A stretch of DNA of 64,000 bases from positions 835,501-899,500 of the forward strand of contig JAXDDX010000051.1 of NCBI GenBank assembly GCA_034670405.1, read 5' to 3'. The stretch comes from Hoplostethus atlanticus. Taxonomy: Eukaryota > Chordata > Actinopteri > Trachichthyiformes > Trachichthyidae. Positions 23,909 to 35,992 of the stretch are shown in pieces. Each line of letters opens with the position of its first letter. The stretch's first letter is position 1. The notes below the pieces were generated by a model, which was given only the letters and a program-made list of their open reading frames with translations, did no database searches and was not told where the DNA came from. A program made the position numbers and the translations under genes.

Positions 23909-24770
23909 CAATATATTTCAATCAAATATTAACACATGTATGCTCCTAATGCACAGATATTGACTGTCACTGTCACTACTGCTAGTGCTTTAACTTTGAA
24001 AAATGACTTAAAAAATATTTGTAATTATTAATTGAATTATTTTTTCAAATGATGTAATCTTGTTTGGAGACATGTCATCTGACTATAAACCATTATATAT
24101 GCTGGTTTATAAGCAATGTACATATGAACCCTGCAGTTTGCCAGTAAACCAATAGATATTCACACGGCTGTAATAGTTTATTTCCTACACAGTACCCCAA
24201 AGCCTGCTTGACATTACCACATAGAAAGTGGGAAGCATAGAAAATCACTATCGCTGTCATCACTATTGGTTAGGGTTTATCGTGTCGATTTCACTTCAGC
24301 CATTATGAAATTGTAAAATGGAAGTATACCCTTTCTTGAAAACTACTTGCATGTGGAGGGAAGTAAGAGGCATCCAATTATAAACCAAGGTGCTCAGATA
24401 GGATCGAGCCAAGTCTAATAGAGTTTCTGTCCTTTGCATCCTTTCTATAATATGGTCTCAGTAGGAGAAAACATGCTGCAAGGTAACGTTGGTAGTGTGT
24501 GCGCACTCTTGCGTGTGTGTGTGTGTGTGTGTGTGTGCACATTCATTGATAGAGGAGGAGGATGATAGGGCATCATGCTCCATTTCTGCTATCTTTCCCT
24601 TTTCATTATTTCTCTAAGGGTAGTCAAAATGAGGCTCCAATCCAATTCCCGTTGCACACAGCAACCTGCCACTACAGGGATCTCCCATAGGCACACACAC
24701 CCCATCTCACTTCCACACCGTCTTTCACACTCTCTCTCTCTCTGCTTCTCTTGTGCTTTCTCTCTCTCTT

Positions 24771-24802
<32 letters not shown>

Positions 24803-25905
24803 GCAGCTCTCTTTCTCTTTCCCCTCTGTTTTCTGACACTCATAGACTATATCAGCTCAGTAATTCTGGCTACGCAGCCAAAAGTATTGCAGTAACAAAT
24901 CTCACGGCCTAATCTCACCCAGGCTTATGTCAGGGATATTGTTGTCTGTGTTTTCCAATATCAGCACTGAACACTCATATGATTAAATTACTGAGGCAAA
25001 TCGGATATGTGGGAGGCAGGGAGGGAGGGCGGATGGATGGGCTGCCTGGCTCACTCAATTGGCCTACATCATGTATAGGGGTCTTTGTGTCAAAGAGACC
25101 ATCGAACTCTGCAGAGCATTACCAGACGAAATCTGTCAAGATGAATATTTTGATGTTTGGGAGGGGAAAACAACAATTGACTAGCAGAACAATGATTTTG
25201 GCAGAAGTGGATGTTGTGGCATTGAACGTCTGGCAACAGGTTGAGAAAAGCTATGAGAAAAGCTGGGCGAAGCTGCATCATCGGCATTGGCTACATCAAA
25301 CATTGCATGTGAAATGTTCGTGGAAAGAGGCTATGATCTGCAGCAATCTCAAACAAGCCAGTAGGAGGATGTGCTTTTATTATTTTTTTTAAATCGAGTT
25401 GAGAGGAGCTATTCTTCTAAGATATGAAACACATTCTTTTTATCTTACATAGCACAGAAAAGCCACCAAAGCACTAAATCACTCAGAAAGGGCCTGCAGA
25501 CATAATATCTAGTTACTTTATATCCCTTTTCTGGTACAGCATTCAGGCCTAATTGTGCCAAGATGAGAAACTCCTTGGCATAACTCCAGCCTGTCTGCAA
25601 ATTAAAACACTATTGCCCTCACATCTGTAGTCGAGCACATACGTAAACAACACAGCGCTGCAGAGCAGTGGTGTTCCCTTGAAAGGTGTAAAATAGAGAA
25701 CAGATCTCTTCCCTCGCTCAAAGGCACTGCCATTGATTTCTTGTGGGGTGACCCAAACCTACCAGTGGTTTATTATTCAGCTCCTTGTGGGAAAAGCCAC
25801 ATTGTTGGGCCAATAGGATGAGACAGATCAATCTAAGGTGTGCACAGTATGTGTGTGTGTGCATGTGTGCGCGTGAGTGTGTCTACGCGAGCGTGGAGCG
25901 TTTAC

Positions 25906-26009
25906 CTGCAGCAGTAAGAGCTCTTTGTCCATCAGCTCCTGGGTCTTTGCGATCAGGCATTTCAGTAGTCAATCTTCTGGATCAGCTCGTCTTTGCTGGG
26001 GTCGCTGGC
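25906..26009 (-). pseudogene. cfap58: cfap58 relic exon, ASDPNAYELIQKI...KELLLQ segment
   Basis: It reads ASDPSKDELIQKID and, after one frameshift, LLKCLIAKTQELMDKELLLL followed by Q. CFAP58 has EASDPNAYELIQKIHTLQ and RLISKTEEVVEKELLLQ. The acceptor (cctccacag) and donor (CTGCAG before GTAAAC) are intact. Confidence 0.9.
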
Positions 26010-26365
26010 CTGTGGAGGAGAGTCATTTACAGAGTGTTAATGGCCGCCACGGAGGCGCAACCTTTTCCTCTCTGCATAGGTTCTCGTCACTGTGAGGGAG
26101 AACAAATGTAACAGGTCAGGAGTGTGGCTTTAAAGGCCCTGTGACAACAGAAATGTGCGCTATACTTATTCACAAGCACAGCAGCCTTTTGCTTTACATT
26201 ACATACATACTTTTCCTTTAGCGACTTACTCTGAATGAGCGGTATCTCGCTAAAGGGCACTTCAACAATACAAGTGAGCTGTTGCAGGGAACCTTTGACC
26301 TTCCTGTTATGGTCTTTCTAACCACAAGGCCACCCTCCCCACACATACACACCCACACAAAGGTC

Positions 26366-26482
26366 CGCCAGCTTTCTCCAACAAAGAACATCTGTGGTTT
26401 TCCAGCTGTTCCTCCACGGTGTAGCACTATGTCCTGTTTCTGAGCAGCTTCCTCTGTATGTGGAAGAGAGCCCGTCTGCAGC
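26366..26482 (-). pseudogene. cfap58: cfap58 relic exon, FFHMQRELLKERTRC...WRKLE segment
   Basis: It reads CRRALFHIQRKLLRNRT, a TAG at 26427-26429 where the family has arginine, CYTVEEQLEN, then after a frame change TDVLCWRKLAD. CFAP58 has ELRQEFFHMQRELLKERT, CRALEEELEN and NVHRWRKLEAS. The 3' donor has decayed and both edges are approximate. Confidence 0.82.
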
Positions 26483-27539
26483 ACGGCCAACCCAATGCCA
26501 TTTCACATTTCATACTATGCTCACATACAGCTACATTCAACAGTCAACAAATTGAAATATCTTTGATAGAATATGCCTGTTGCAGCCTTTTAATGTAGGA
26601 TAAATTAATGAATGCACCAATTAGTTCTCATTTAGAGATTTAATAACTAAATCACAGCCTTGGTACTATGAACCACAAATGATCATATTTCATGTTCCAT
26701 GGCTTGGAAAATAATTACAGGAACTCTAAAATTAACCTCTGAAACAGCGTGGGAGAGATTGACAGCTTTGCAAATAGCTTAGGTGATTTTAAATAAAGCA
26801 CAATCAGATTTCAGAATAAAGGAGAGGAAAGACATTTTCATTTCAGCTTCGACAATTCTACAATTATTACAGTATTGAAGAAATCTGAGTTCAGAGGAGT
26901 TGGAGAGGTATGTAAATAGGACTGTTCAGAGAGAAGGAAGAAGGAATGTGTTTGGGAGCTAGTCTGCAAGTGTTCCCTTTCTATCATCTGCCCTGGGCGG
27001 CAACAGAGGTAAAATAAATTAAGTTAAATTAAAGTGCAGTTCAGATGGCAGCAGTGGCCCAATCAATTGCCGTTCCGACACCTGCATTATTGCAAAGGCA
27101 TGTTAAATACCTATTATCTGTCTGCATGTTTCCTTCAATGTAAGATGCTAACACTAAGCCTCCTCCTTATTCCAAATGATGCATTGGTTGTGTCAACACA
27201 GCCATATGCTAACCGACTGACAGGCAAACCAGAGATGTATAGTCTCACACTTTAAGTCAAACACGCCAGAGACTTTACGTTTATATTGCCAGGAGAGACA
27301 AATGGTGATAATATACGGGAGAAGCCAGCCATTTGCTCGCTCACAATGAGTGATCTCCTGGATGTCATGACCACAGAACAATCAAGGTGTATTTGTCATT
27401 GCATCCTTGGTAAAATACACTAGTAGGAGGCCATTGCTTTGGCCCTGAGGTTGTTTCACCCAATCTTGTCAATGTGGATTGCACATTGGCAAGGGACCTG
27501 GGTTTGATTCCCAACCCTGGTCCTTTCTATGTTGGGTTT

Positions 27540-28015
27540 GCATGTCAAGTCAAGTCAAGTTTATAAGCCAACAACATAAACAAGCCTCAAATGACTTTAC
27601 AGGCCTAACTAGGACAAGCTGATAGACAATCAGATTTATGACAGAATCAGTTATCAATTATCAATCAAATGACAATGATGATGTTTACAGAACATGATCA
27701 CAACAAAAGCACATGGAAACAGTAACAGGTGGAAGAGGGCTCAAAGGGTTTCATTTTTTCATTTATTTGTTAAACCTCAGAGACACATTGACAGCAGGTG
27801 CCAAATGTACACATAAAATACACAAACAAATTAAAATAAGTAGTACAAAGTAAAAACAAATAAACCAATATTTAAGATTCCAAAACTAAAACATATCGTA
27901 TTTAAAATACGAGCCTAACCTGGCCGGCACCACCAGCCTCTATGAAGACAAGGAAAAACTCCAAGAAAAACACTCCGGCATAGTATCATGACAATAAAGT
28001 TGAATTGAATGAAAC
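27540..28015. repeat. LINE 3'-tail-like repeat (L2/CR1 type)
   Basis: It starts with the tandem word TCAAGTCAAGTCAAGTTTAT and ends with GGAAAAACTCC, AAACAC and TTGAATTGAAT, words typical of fish L2/CR1 3' regions and of SINEs that share them. No open reading frame was found. Boundaries are approximate. Confidence 0.45.
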
Positions 28016-28236
28016 CATTGCATTTATAAAGAGCTGACTATCGTGTGTTATTGATATATATCCTGGACATGATGGTAACGAATCCCTGAGTTTGAGTGCT
28101 CAACTCTTTGGATCATTAGACTGATATTATTATAAAGAGACTATTCCGGTGTAAACTGGTACTGCCAGTGTTTAATTAATCAGTTATCCATAATTGTATC
28201 AATACAATTGATACATTATTAAATTTCATAACTGAT

Positions 28237-28656
28237 TGTGGCAGACTGGGGGGAGGGTGTGTGTGAGGCATAGACTGGATATCAGGAGAAAATTGAGCTA
28301 GTGGGCTGGTTCTTCCTGTGCCCAGCACCAGCTACGGACAATTAAGGCTGATTGCAACGGGGTCATTTTAACCTGTGTGTGTGTGTGTCTGTGAGGTTGA
28401 GTGAGTGGTCGTCCTAGTTCGCTGTGTGTAAATAAAGCAGGCTGCCGGCTCATGAACTCACTACTCCTGCCTGTGTCTCAGTCTGTCGCGACGCTGATTC
28501 GCCCGGACCCAGCTTCACTGTGAGATTTAAACACAAGGTTAGTTGGTGGAACAAAGGCTGACTACTAATAAGTCTAAACTCTCACAGGTGCTTTCTACCT
28601 CCCCGCTGAGCTCCTGCGCCTTCTCTGATGCCTAAACCTCCCCCCAGTCTGCCACA
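28237..28656 (+). mobile_element. solo LTR (420 bp)
   Basis: The terminal repeat begins TGTGGCAGACTGGGGGGAGG and ends with its inverse, CCTCCCCCCAGTCTGCCACA, an unusually long inverted terminus for an LTR. The flanks are nearly the same 5 bases (CTGAT and TTGAT). An AATAAA signal is at about 28431. No internal region is present. The alternative is a non-autonomous TIR DNA element, but the TG...CA ends and the polyadenylation signal favour a fossil LTR. Confidence 0.5.
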
Positions 28657-28867
28657 TTGATCAAATAGTCTCATTCCATAACAAAGCTACGCCCAACAGG
28701 AGAAAGAAATGGAAGAAACCTTGGGCGGGGCAATTCAAAGAGGCACGCACCCCCCCCACCAGGATGGCTGGGCGTTCAATAGATGACAGGACAAAATATA
28801 ATATAGTTCTGTGTATCTAGCTCCGTGGAACAGTTCAGTATGCTTGGCTAGCCAGAGCCGCTGTAGT

Positions 28868-29045
28868 TCAGCATGTTGACACTAAATTGCCCAGGTTTTA
28901 ATGTGTCTGTCTGTCTGTGGCAGCCCTATGATGGACTGGTGACCTGTCCAGGGTGTTTCCATGCCTTCTGTATGCTGGGATACACTCCAGCCCCCCCGTG
29001 ACTCTGGATAGGAATAAGCAGGTCAAGAAATTGAATGAATAAATG
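28868..29045 (+). repeat. SINE/LINE tail, L2-like
   Basis: The words CTAAATTGCCC, GATGGACTGGTGACCTGTCC, AGGGTGT and GGATAGGAATAAGCAGGTCA, and the ending (TGAATGAATAAATG), match the standard L2-type 3' tail shared by many fish SINEs. No tRNA head is visible. Confidence 0.65.
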
Positions 29046-29551
29046 CAGAGTAAATGGCTTCTCTTGCCCCTTGGAGCTACAGCAAAAATGTAGTCTCCCA
29101 CCCCGGTGTTGGTCTATGTACTATATTTCACGTTAGGAAGAGCTCAAGGGGCAGCCACAATTTGGCGGTGTCATGTAATGGTAGAAGATCATGATCCACA
29201 GCAGGTGGTAGAGTGGAGTAGTGTCACAGCAAAACCTGACCCTTGACAACACTAGAATATTAGCATGCAGAGGACATCAAGGCCAGCGTCTCACTTCTCT
29301 TCAGAACCACAGGCTTGTTTCCTGTGTCTCTAGTCTGTGCCTTTTTAATTGTGATATTGGCATGAAGGTGGTCCCGGTGCTGTTAGAAGAAAATGGGGCT
29401 AAATGTGCAAACATGCATCAAACGTCACCTGAAGGGACAGCAGAGCATTAATCAATACCTGTCAACACATGAGTCCTCCTCAGTCTATGGGAAATATACC
29501 ATGATAACACTAATCTAATTCCCTGCTCCAAGACATTTGCATTGTGATTAA

Positions 29552-29592
<41 letters not shown>

Positions 29593-32008
29593 TGAGTTTT
29601 TGATTCATCAAGATTAGTAGGAGCTGCTGCAATGCTGCTGTCCTCTCGCTTCAAAGTTTAATCAACCTTAGACTGGAAGCAGCACAGCTATTTCTATGCA
29701 TCTATATTGATCGCTATAGATAGATCGCTCCTGTGCCATGGCATCTGTGCCAATCTGCTCGCAAAATGTTTCTCAAAAATTGTCCCTGCCCTGCTCTGAT
29801 CCTTCCATTAGACGGAAAGAAAGAAGAGAGAAAAACAACTGGGTGAAAAAAAAAGATGATTCTGCTTTGTGTATTGTTTGAGAAGCAGAAGAAATACTAA
29901 TATTAATATATAATATATTATTAGAGTTGAAGACCACAGTTGTCTTTCTCAGCAAGAAAAAGGTGAGATTGAATTTGACCACTTCTTTAAATCTATGACC
30001 ATAATTCAGTTTCTCACAGATAAACAGCACAAAAATATGATGCTCTGAGATGGATAGATACACAGGGTCGCAAAAGCAGAGAAATAAAATCAGAACTCGA
30101 GGGAAACGTTGTGAGCTTTGATACATAGTGGAGAGCTCTCGGTCATGGCTGTGTCAGCATAAGCGCACTCTCACACACACACAAACACACAGGCAGATCA
30201 TTTCACGCCGAAAGCCTTTTGAACAATTAGACGTGTGTGGATAATGGCCATAATGGTACAGTGGTGCTCTGGGGGATGAAGCAATGCAGATCACAGAGAG
30301 CAGCAAAGTAATATCGTAAATGTGGATTGAGACCTGTGTATGTGCACATGTGCATGGATATATGTCTTTGTGTGCACTTGAGTGTGTGTGTGTGTGCATG
30401 TGTATACAGTAGACTATGTATGCGCGTGCGTATGTGCATGTGTTTAAGTGTGCACGCGCGCTTGCAGGTGTCTGATTGCTAGGGATCCATCTGGTTGTCT
30501 GCAGAATTTCAGCTTTTCATTCAGGCAGAGAGTAAGTAGGTTGGCACTTAATGAGCCGATTACCGGGAACAGCATATGGTGTGTTCTGCGCGGTTCTCCC
30601 GGCTCCACCATTAGCAGCAATGAGTTGGGAGAGATGTGGGTGCGCTGGGTCAGGAGAAATGTACCGATATGTGTCGACTGAGACACACAAGGCTTTCTGT
30701 AGTTACAGATCTTTGGGGGGTGGAATGTACAAGGAGAGGATGAGCAGAAAGGTCCGCAGGGTTTAGACAGGCAAGAGAAAAATTCCATCACTGCAGCTCC
30801 ATCCATTTAATCTCATCGAAATGTCATTATGAAATTCCTTGTGAAACAAGCCATTAAAAATTGCACAGAACTCGAAACGTCCTATAGTGTGTAGTCTGCT
30901 GTAGAAATATTTATTATTAATAAGGAAAGGCATCAGGCAAGAGTTCAGATTGATGCATATTTTCAGGCTAGAAAAAAAAGAATGAAAAGAAGACATGTAA
31001 TTGACTTCTCTCTGCTTTTGATATTGTTTCAAATGTAAGGCCCTGCTCATTAAAAGTGACAAACATGGACTGACAATTTCCTTCAAAGCTAGCTACCATG
31101 CAGCCCACTCGCTTCCAGAAAAGGCTATGCACGGAAATTACTGCACAACCATATCTACAGAAATAACTAGGTAGAATGCACAATATACTACATGGGTATC
31201 AAAGAAATCAGCTTTTTGTTGTCCACGAATTGTTGTAACATATTATATAGTTTTAACTAGGATTTTTTTTTATTGTGCATTGTTATTGTTATTCATGCCA
31301 TCTGGCCCTTAATCCTTGGAAAGAGTGTAAGTTAGTACTCCACTGAAATAGTGCTCAAGAATTTCCAGTTAGCCTTTAGCCCCCACTACTGTGCCATTGG
31401 CAGCACGTTACCTCCCTGTCCACACTACCATTTGGCAAAACGATTCATACTTGATACAAATAATTAAGGGCCATGCACCGTAGGATAATCACACTTAGAG
31501 CACTATGTCTACTACCGACACAGAACATTTGGTGAAGCCATGACCTAGTGCCATCATCAGGCCAAACATTTCAAACAAGCGTATGTCCTGACCCGTTTGT
31601 CGTACAGTCACAAAACCCAGAGATGCGGCTTCTCAGGGACCATTGTTTGAATGGCCAATTGAATCGTAGGCACAGAGAGTTGGCGGACGCCTCATTAGAC
31701 TCAGTAGAGGGCTGACTGTCTGGATGCCAAGCCCTTCCCTTTCTTCATTGGCTGTTAATGCTTAATATCTTTTGAACGATTGATCATAGAGAGTTGGTGG
31801 ATGGCTCATTGGACTCAGGAGAGGTCTCTCTGTCTAAGTGTTTTTTGCACAAAACTTTAACCCTAACTATCCTACCCAGTCCCATCTAAACCATAAACTA
31901 CAAACCTCTCAGCGGCTAATAATTACATAGTAGAACAGAAGAAATGACCATTAGATGGCGCGGTCATATCTCTGGCTGCATGTGGAAACCGCATGGCCGA
32001 GACAGCAC

Positions 32009-32104
32009 GCTGTAATCTTAAGATTAAGATGATTTTTTCTTGCAGCTATAAATGTAGCTGTAATCTTAAGATTAAGATGATTTTTTCTTGCAGCTATAAA
32101 TGTA
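32009..32104. repeat. 48-bp perfect tandem duplication
   Basis: Two adjacent copies with period 48 (32009-32056 and 32057-32104), identical over almost the whole unit, each containing TTAAGATTAAGATG and TTTTTTCTTGCAG. The near-identity points to a recent duplication. Confidence 0.85.
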
Positions 32105-32640
32105 TCTGTATGTACCAAGTGTGGTCATACCGCCTCTCCTAAGCACCCAGGAAAACTTTGATATAAGTTTAATAATAAAATAATCTGAAATAAGAAGTCC
32201 TTTTGGAATATTAGTGCATAATTTAGGTTCATTGATTATTTATCGAAGCAGCATGGGGACTGACGGCAGTCTCTGAAAGGTTATGTAGGAAAGCATGCAT
32301 TGCTACAGAAATAACCCGAAAATACAAGGAATGATAGAGTTTTAAATAAATTCACCATAGGTTTGGGAGCAGGAAGTTCAAGGGAGGCTTCTCGGTCTAT
32401 CTTCTTCTCTCATTCCTAACTCTTACTCTATTTCATCCTATTTCTCTCCCTCTCTCTTTCTATTCTACCCTTCTATTCTGAATGGTAAAACCAACCCACT
32501 GTGTCTGTAGCCTCTCTTTGTCCTCATCTACCTCAACCTCTCTCTATCCTCCCTCTAATCCTCTATCCTGCCTACCATGTCTTGTCCATGCTTTTCTTCA
32601 TTCCCCTCCACCTCATTCTCTCTTTATCCACCCCCCCCCC

Positions 32641-32811
32641 AAAACCTTCTTGTGCCGGAGCCTCTTGATCTCCAGCTTGATCAGGTGGATGTCCTCCACC
32701 CTTGGTCAGGATGGATTGGAGGTTCTTGACCTTCTCATACAGCAGTGTCGTACAAGCACGTCGTTGCGGTACAGCAGCTGTTTTCCCAGAAAGGTCCAGC
32801 TCGCTAATCAC
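32641..32811 (-). pseudogene. cfap58: cfap58 relic exon, VISERD...LRLEIKKLRREK segment
   Basis: Four short blocks in alternating frames read VISELDLSGK, QLLYRNDVLV, LLYEKVKNLQSILTKG and VEDIHLIKLEIKRLRHKK. They match CFAP58 VISERDILGS, QLVRRNDEL, LLYEKIKIQQSVLNKG and LEDMRILRLEIKKLRREK in order, so three frameshifts are inferred. The 3' edge abuts a poly-C tract, and no clear donor remains. Confidence 0.88.
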
Positions 32812-33059
32812 CTTGGCCGCAGTGAATGTGCACCAACAAATAAACACATACAGCAGGGTGAGAAATTAACACCAGCTGCCAAGCAAATAATTGGTCAATC
32901 TGTAATGTGGCTGGTAAGTCTGTATTCTCTACCAACCACTTTACTAAGGCAACCAATCATCATGAGAAGGTTCGATCTTGACTTGTATCCCTAAAAATAG
33001 CTAATTTTGGAATTGATCAGCCACTATAGCCTCACAAATTTTTTTAGTTTACTGCTCTT

Positions 33060-33275
33060 GACATGCTCTTGATGGTGTTTATAAAAATACTCAATGGCAC
33101 TAATAATGAACAGCATGTAAAAATCTATTCACTGGACTTGTATTTTAGTGCATACCCAGACCATTTGGTGGTTCTTGGATTTTTATCATGGGTGCTCCCA
33201 GTGGTAATCAAACACATAAGCCTACCAGTGTTAGCATCATGCTCTACCCACTGAGCTATACAGAACAGCTCGGTA
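33060..33275 (-). repeat. tRNA-derived SINE
   Basis: On the minus strand it reads TATAGCTCAGTGGGTAGAGC (A box) then GTTTGATTACCACTGGG (B box) and GCACCCATGATAAAAAT, resembling the tRNA-related head and junction of salmonid-type SINEs. It is diverged and not a functional tRNA, since the stem pairing is not kept. Confidence 0.65.
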
Positions 33276-34072
33276 TATATACAGGGTACATAGTAGAAGC
33301 CCTTACTCGTTTCTGAAAAGGTTTTTTTTAAACAAATTCACACTGACATCATCGTTTAGCATCTCTCCAGGTACAGAATCTCTAGACCTTCTACTGGAAG
33401 TCAGCCATTTAAGCCCCAAGTGTGGCTCTGCCGCCTTTGTCTGTTTGGCGAGTCAAGAGTCATTACCCTGTTAAATAGTGATTCAGCCCTAAGGAGGCAA
33501 AAAAAAAGAAGAGTCTCATCAACAGAATTATTTTTGGCTCTGTGTGGAAAAGATCACACCCTGATAGAAATGTCTTTGTCCATCCCAGGCCTCAAGGAGG
33601 ACACACACAAGGGAGAGAAGGGATGCCTGCCACGATGACATCAAACAACAAAATCACTGAGCCTATTGGGTCTGTTTGATTGGTGTCAACTGCCACCTCA
33701 CCTGTTGACACTAGCATTCTGCATATCAACTGCTCCTCCCAATGTATCGGGACAGGGGAGCTTGAAAGCTGCATCGCAGACGGCTGCATTTCACTTAGGG
33801 TGGGGTTACTGAGGTCAGTGAAGACTTTAGGCTTCAGTGGGAGAGGCTGGCTCTGTGTTTAATGAGCTTGGAGCAGACCCAGACTTTGGTCTCTTTCATC
33901 CCTGTCGCGGTCAGGGCAGCCAGTTAGCTCACTGAAGCAAGGAAAGACCCCTTTGACAACCCCTTTTCCCCACTCAGTCTCTCATTCTTCACATCTGTCT
34001 CTCTCCGTCTTACTCTCTCCCCGTGTCCCTTTCTCTACCTCTTCTTCTCTACCTCTCTTTCTGTTGCTTCAC

Positions 34073-34211
34073 CTGGTCCAATTGTTTCTTCTGTCGGATC
34101 TGCTCAGCATCAGCTTCGGCTATGATCTTGCTCATTTTGCTCCTGTGCCTTCTGGCTGTCAATGCACTGCTTTGTTTCCTCCGCCTGCTGCTTCATTAGC
34201 TGCAGCTCTCC
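34073..34211 (-). pseudogene. cfap58: cfap58 relic exon, RIIAEADGERLRQKKELDQ segment
   Basis: It reads GELQLMKQQAEETKQCIDSQ then KAQEQ and, after one frameshift, MSKIIAEADAEQIRQKKQL then DQ. This is among the most diagnostic pieces, since CFAP58 has ELQKLRQQALETKHFIEKQE and IIAEADGERLRQKKELDQ. The acceptor (cctgctacag) and donor (CCAG before GTGAAG) are intact. Confidence 0.9.
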
Positions 34212-34427
34212 CTGTAGCAGGACACAGAGAGACAGAGAGGGACAGACACACACATACACACAAACACAGGGCTTACACCGAGTTCTGTTTCTGAAAGATA
34301 TCAGATATGGGACAGAGGTTGCCGAAAGGTTAGAGATGCGGGCTAGTGCCTCTAACGTTTGTTCTTCTTCTTCGCTGAGTCGCACTTCGTTGGCGTGCGA
34401 ATGAGTACATACTTCCGCTTACGCAGA

Positions 34428-34664
34428 GGACGTCAATTGAGTACGTGGTCCTTCAATGTGGCCCAGGACACATTCGCGTACACACTGCTAAAAGAATGTG
34501 GCCATATGCGGCCCAGACCACCTCCGAATGTGGTCTGAGCGGTCGGATCTCAATGCGTCCTCAATGCGTCTTGGGTGCATTCATACCTGTACTTAGAACT
34601 GTCCACTTGTGATCGGATCACCTAAGACGCATGTTAATGCCAGGTGTGAACAGGGCCTGACCGT
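34428..34664. mobile_element. hAT-like MITE fragment
   Basis: The right end, AATGCCAGGTGTGAACAGGG before CCTG, and the internal GTCCACTTGTGATCGGATCA are words of a common fish non-autonomous element ending GGCCCTGTTCACACCTGGCA. The left terminus is not clear, so the copy is probably truncated. Confidence 0.5.
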
Positions 34665-35419
34665 ATGACTGTGAAGCAAGGTGGTGCTGAAATGGAACGA
34701 AAACCATCCTAGGATAAATAAAAGGTTAAAAATGTTTTTTGCGGCATTTTGCTGTTCCAATTTGTCTTACTTTGAAAATGCCTGTAGAAAGCAATATAAG
34801 AAAGTGAAAGAAACTATGAGATAGAAGGAGAGGGAGCAAAGCGAGAGAAAACTCAGGTCATTTTGTTCTTTCTAATAATTCCCAACCCCTGTCCCTTGAT
34901 TCAGCTTAAGGAGATGGTGAGGACAAGGCTGTGGTGAGAGACTGCCATACTTATTCAGTTGAAAGGGCTAAAGAGCTTCATTAGTGCCCAGATCAGGTGT
35001 CCCGTTGGCTGGCTGCACTCCCAGAAGGACCATGGTCCCTGTTGGTGCCCCAACCACTGTGGTGGAGGTGGTGGTTACATTTTCAACAAAATGTAGTCCT
35101 GGACACAAAAGTCCCTTGTACAAATAGAGGTGGCTATCTTTCTCTCATTTCTCTCCCCCGGTAGGCTAAGTACTTTGGGAGTGTCCAGACTAAAGTTAGG
35201 GGCTCCTGGTGAGGTATCAATGAATAAACAGAGGACACATTGCTGTGATGCTGTGCTGAAATGATTATGTGGTCTTCTATGGGTTGAGAAAATTCTACAA
35301 TCCCTTGGGCTCATGAAACCTTCCCGAAACCCATTGGATAAACTCAAAAATGCATGGTGGTCAAGTCTGTTTTCCTTAGTTCCTGCAAAGATGACATTTG
35401 GGCGATTATAAGGTTTTTA

Positions 35420-35762
35420 CCCGATAGTGACCATAGGCAGCGACTACGTGGTGCCCACGGACAAATCATATTGCGGTTAGCGTTTGATGCTTTAAATTTT
35501 GTTGCGCATCTACTGGTGTACAGTACAGTATTTTTCTGCCATCTTTGGGTCAGCGCTGCATCTATACCGTAATTAGACACCCAAGAAAAGTACGGCTCAA
35601 GTGCCTTCTCGCATGTTACCAATCACACGCACATATTCCTGCATGTTTCCACACCCTCGTAGGTTTTGATCGTACCAACGAACAAATTCAGATACGAACA
35701 AAATGATGAATGAGACTGTGTTCGTAGAAACGTTTGTACGAAACGCTGTGAAAGAGGCCCAA
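35420..35762. repeat. unclassified interspersed repeat
   Basis: This has the texture of a fish DNA-element end: TACGAACAAA and GTTTGTACGAAACGCTG near-inverted words, closing with AAAGAGGCCC. No ends or target duplications were defined and there is no coding capacity. Confidence 0.3.
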
Positions 35763-35864
35763 TCTGTCTGCACTTCCTGCTCAAACTGAAACAACTGAAT
35801 GGGGAACATACATCATCAGTCTGGAAGGGAACAGACCTCCAAACATCTCCTCTCAGAACTTAAG

Positions 35865-35992
35865 CACTGCCAACCCACCTGACTTGCATGTGAACTGTGG
35901 GAGGAAACCCACCCACAGAACATGCAAACATGCACACACCTTCTTGCTGTGAGGCGACAGTACTGTAACCACTGTGCCACCGTGCCACCCCT
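35865..35992 (-). repeat. SINE head with L2-type body
   Basis: On the minus strand it runs GGGGTGGCACGGTGGCACAG, GTTACAGTACTGTCGCCTCA, CAGCAAGAAGG and then GTTTCCTCCCACAGTTC, the usual order of a fish SINE/LINE unit. It is internally deleted and diverged. Confidence 0.65.

Larger units (their letters stand above)
18932..25905. other. former cfap58 intron, 7 kb
   Basis: Holds microsatellites at 19634-19661, 19919-19943, 22493-22546, 23091-23122, 24513-24537 and 24726-24802, a poly-A run at 20579-20600, and a solo LTR at 23350-23908. No coding exon was recognised. Confidence 0.45.
26483..32640. other. former cfap58 intron, 6 kb
   Basis: Carries LINE-tail sequence (27540-28015), a solo LTR (28237-28656), an L2-tail SINE (28868-29045), compound GT/GA at 29551-29592, and a 48-base tandem duplication (32009-32104). 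A diverged duplicate pair (near 31675-31712 and 31790-31828, sharing GAGAGTTGG and CTCATT words) is of unknown origin. No exon was found. Confidence 0.45.

Noticed and set aside
24979-25392. 137-codon plus-strand frame (contains ALNVWQQVEKSYEKSW)
   Set aside because: The longest non-repetitive frame, but no splice context, no family resemblance, and a length within chance for a 64 kb window.
27475-27530. B-box-like GGTTTGATTCCCAA as a tRNA gene or SINE head
   Set aside because: No A box or stem pairing is visible at the right distance.
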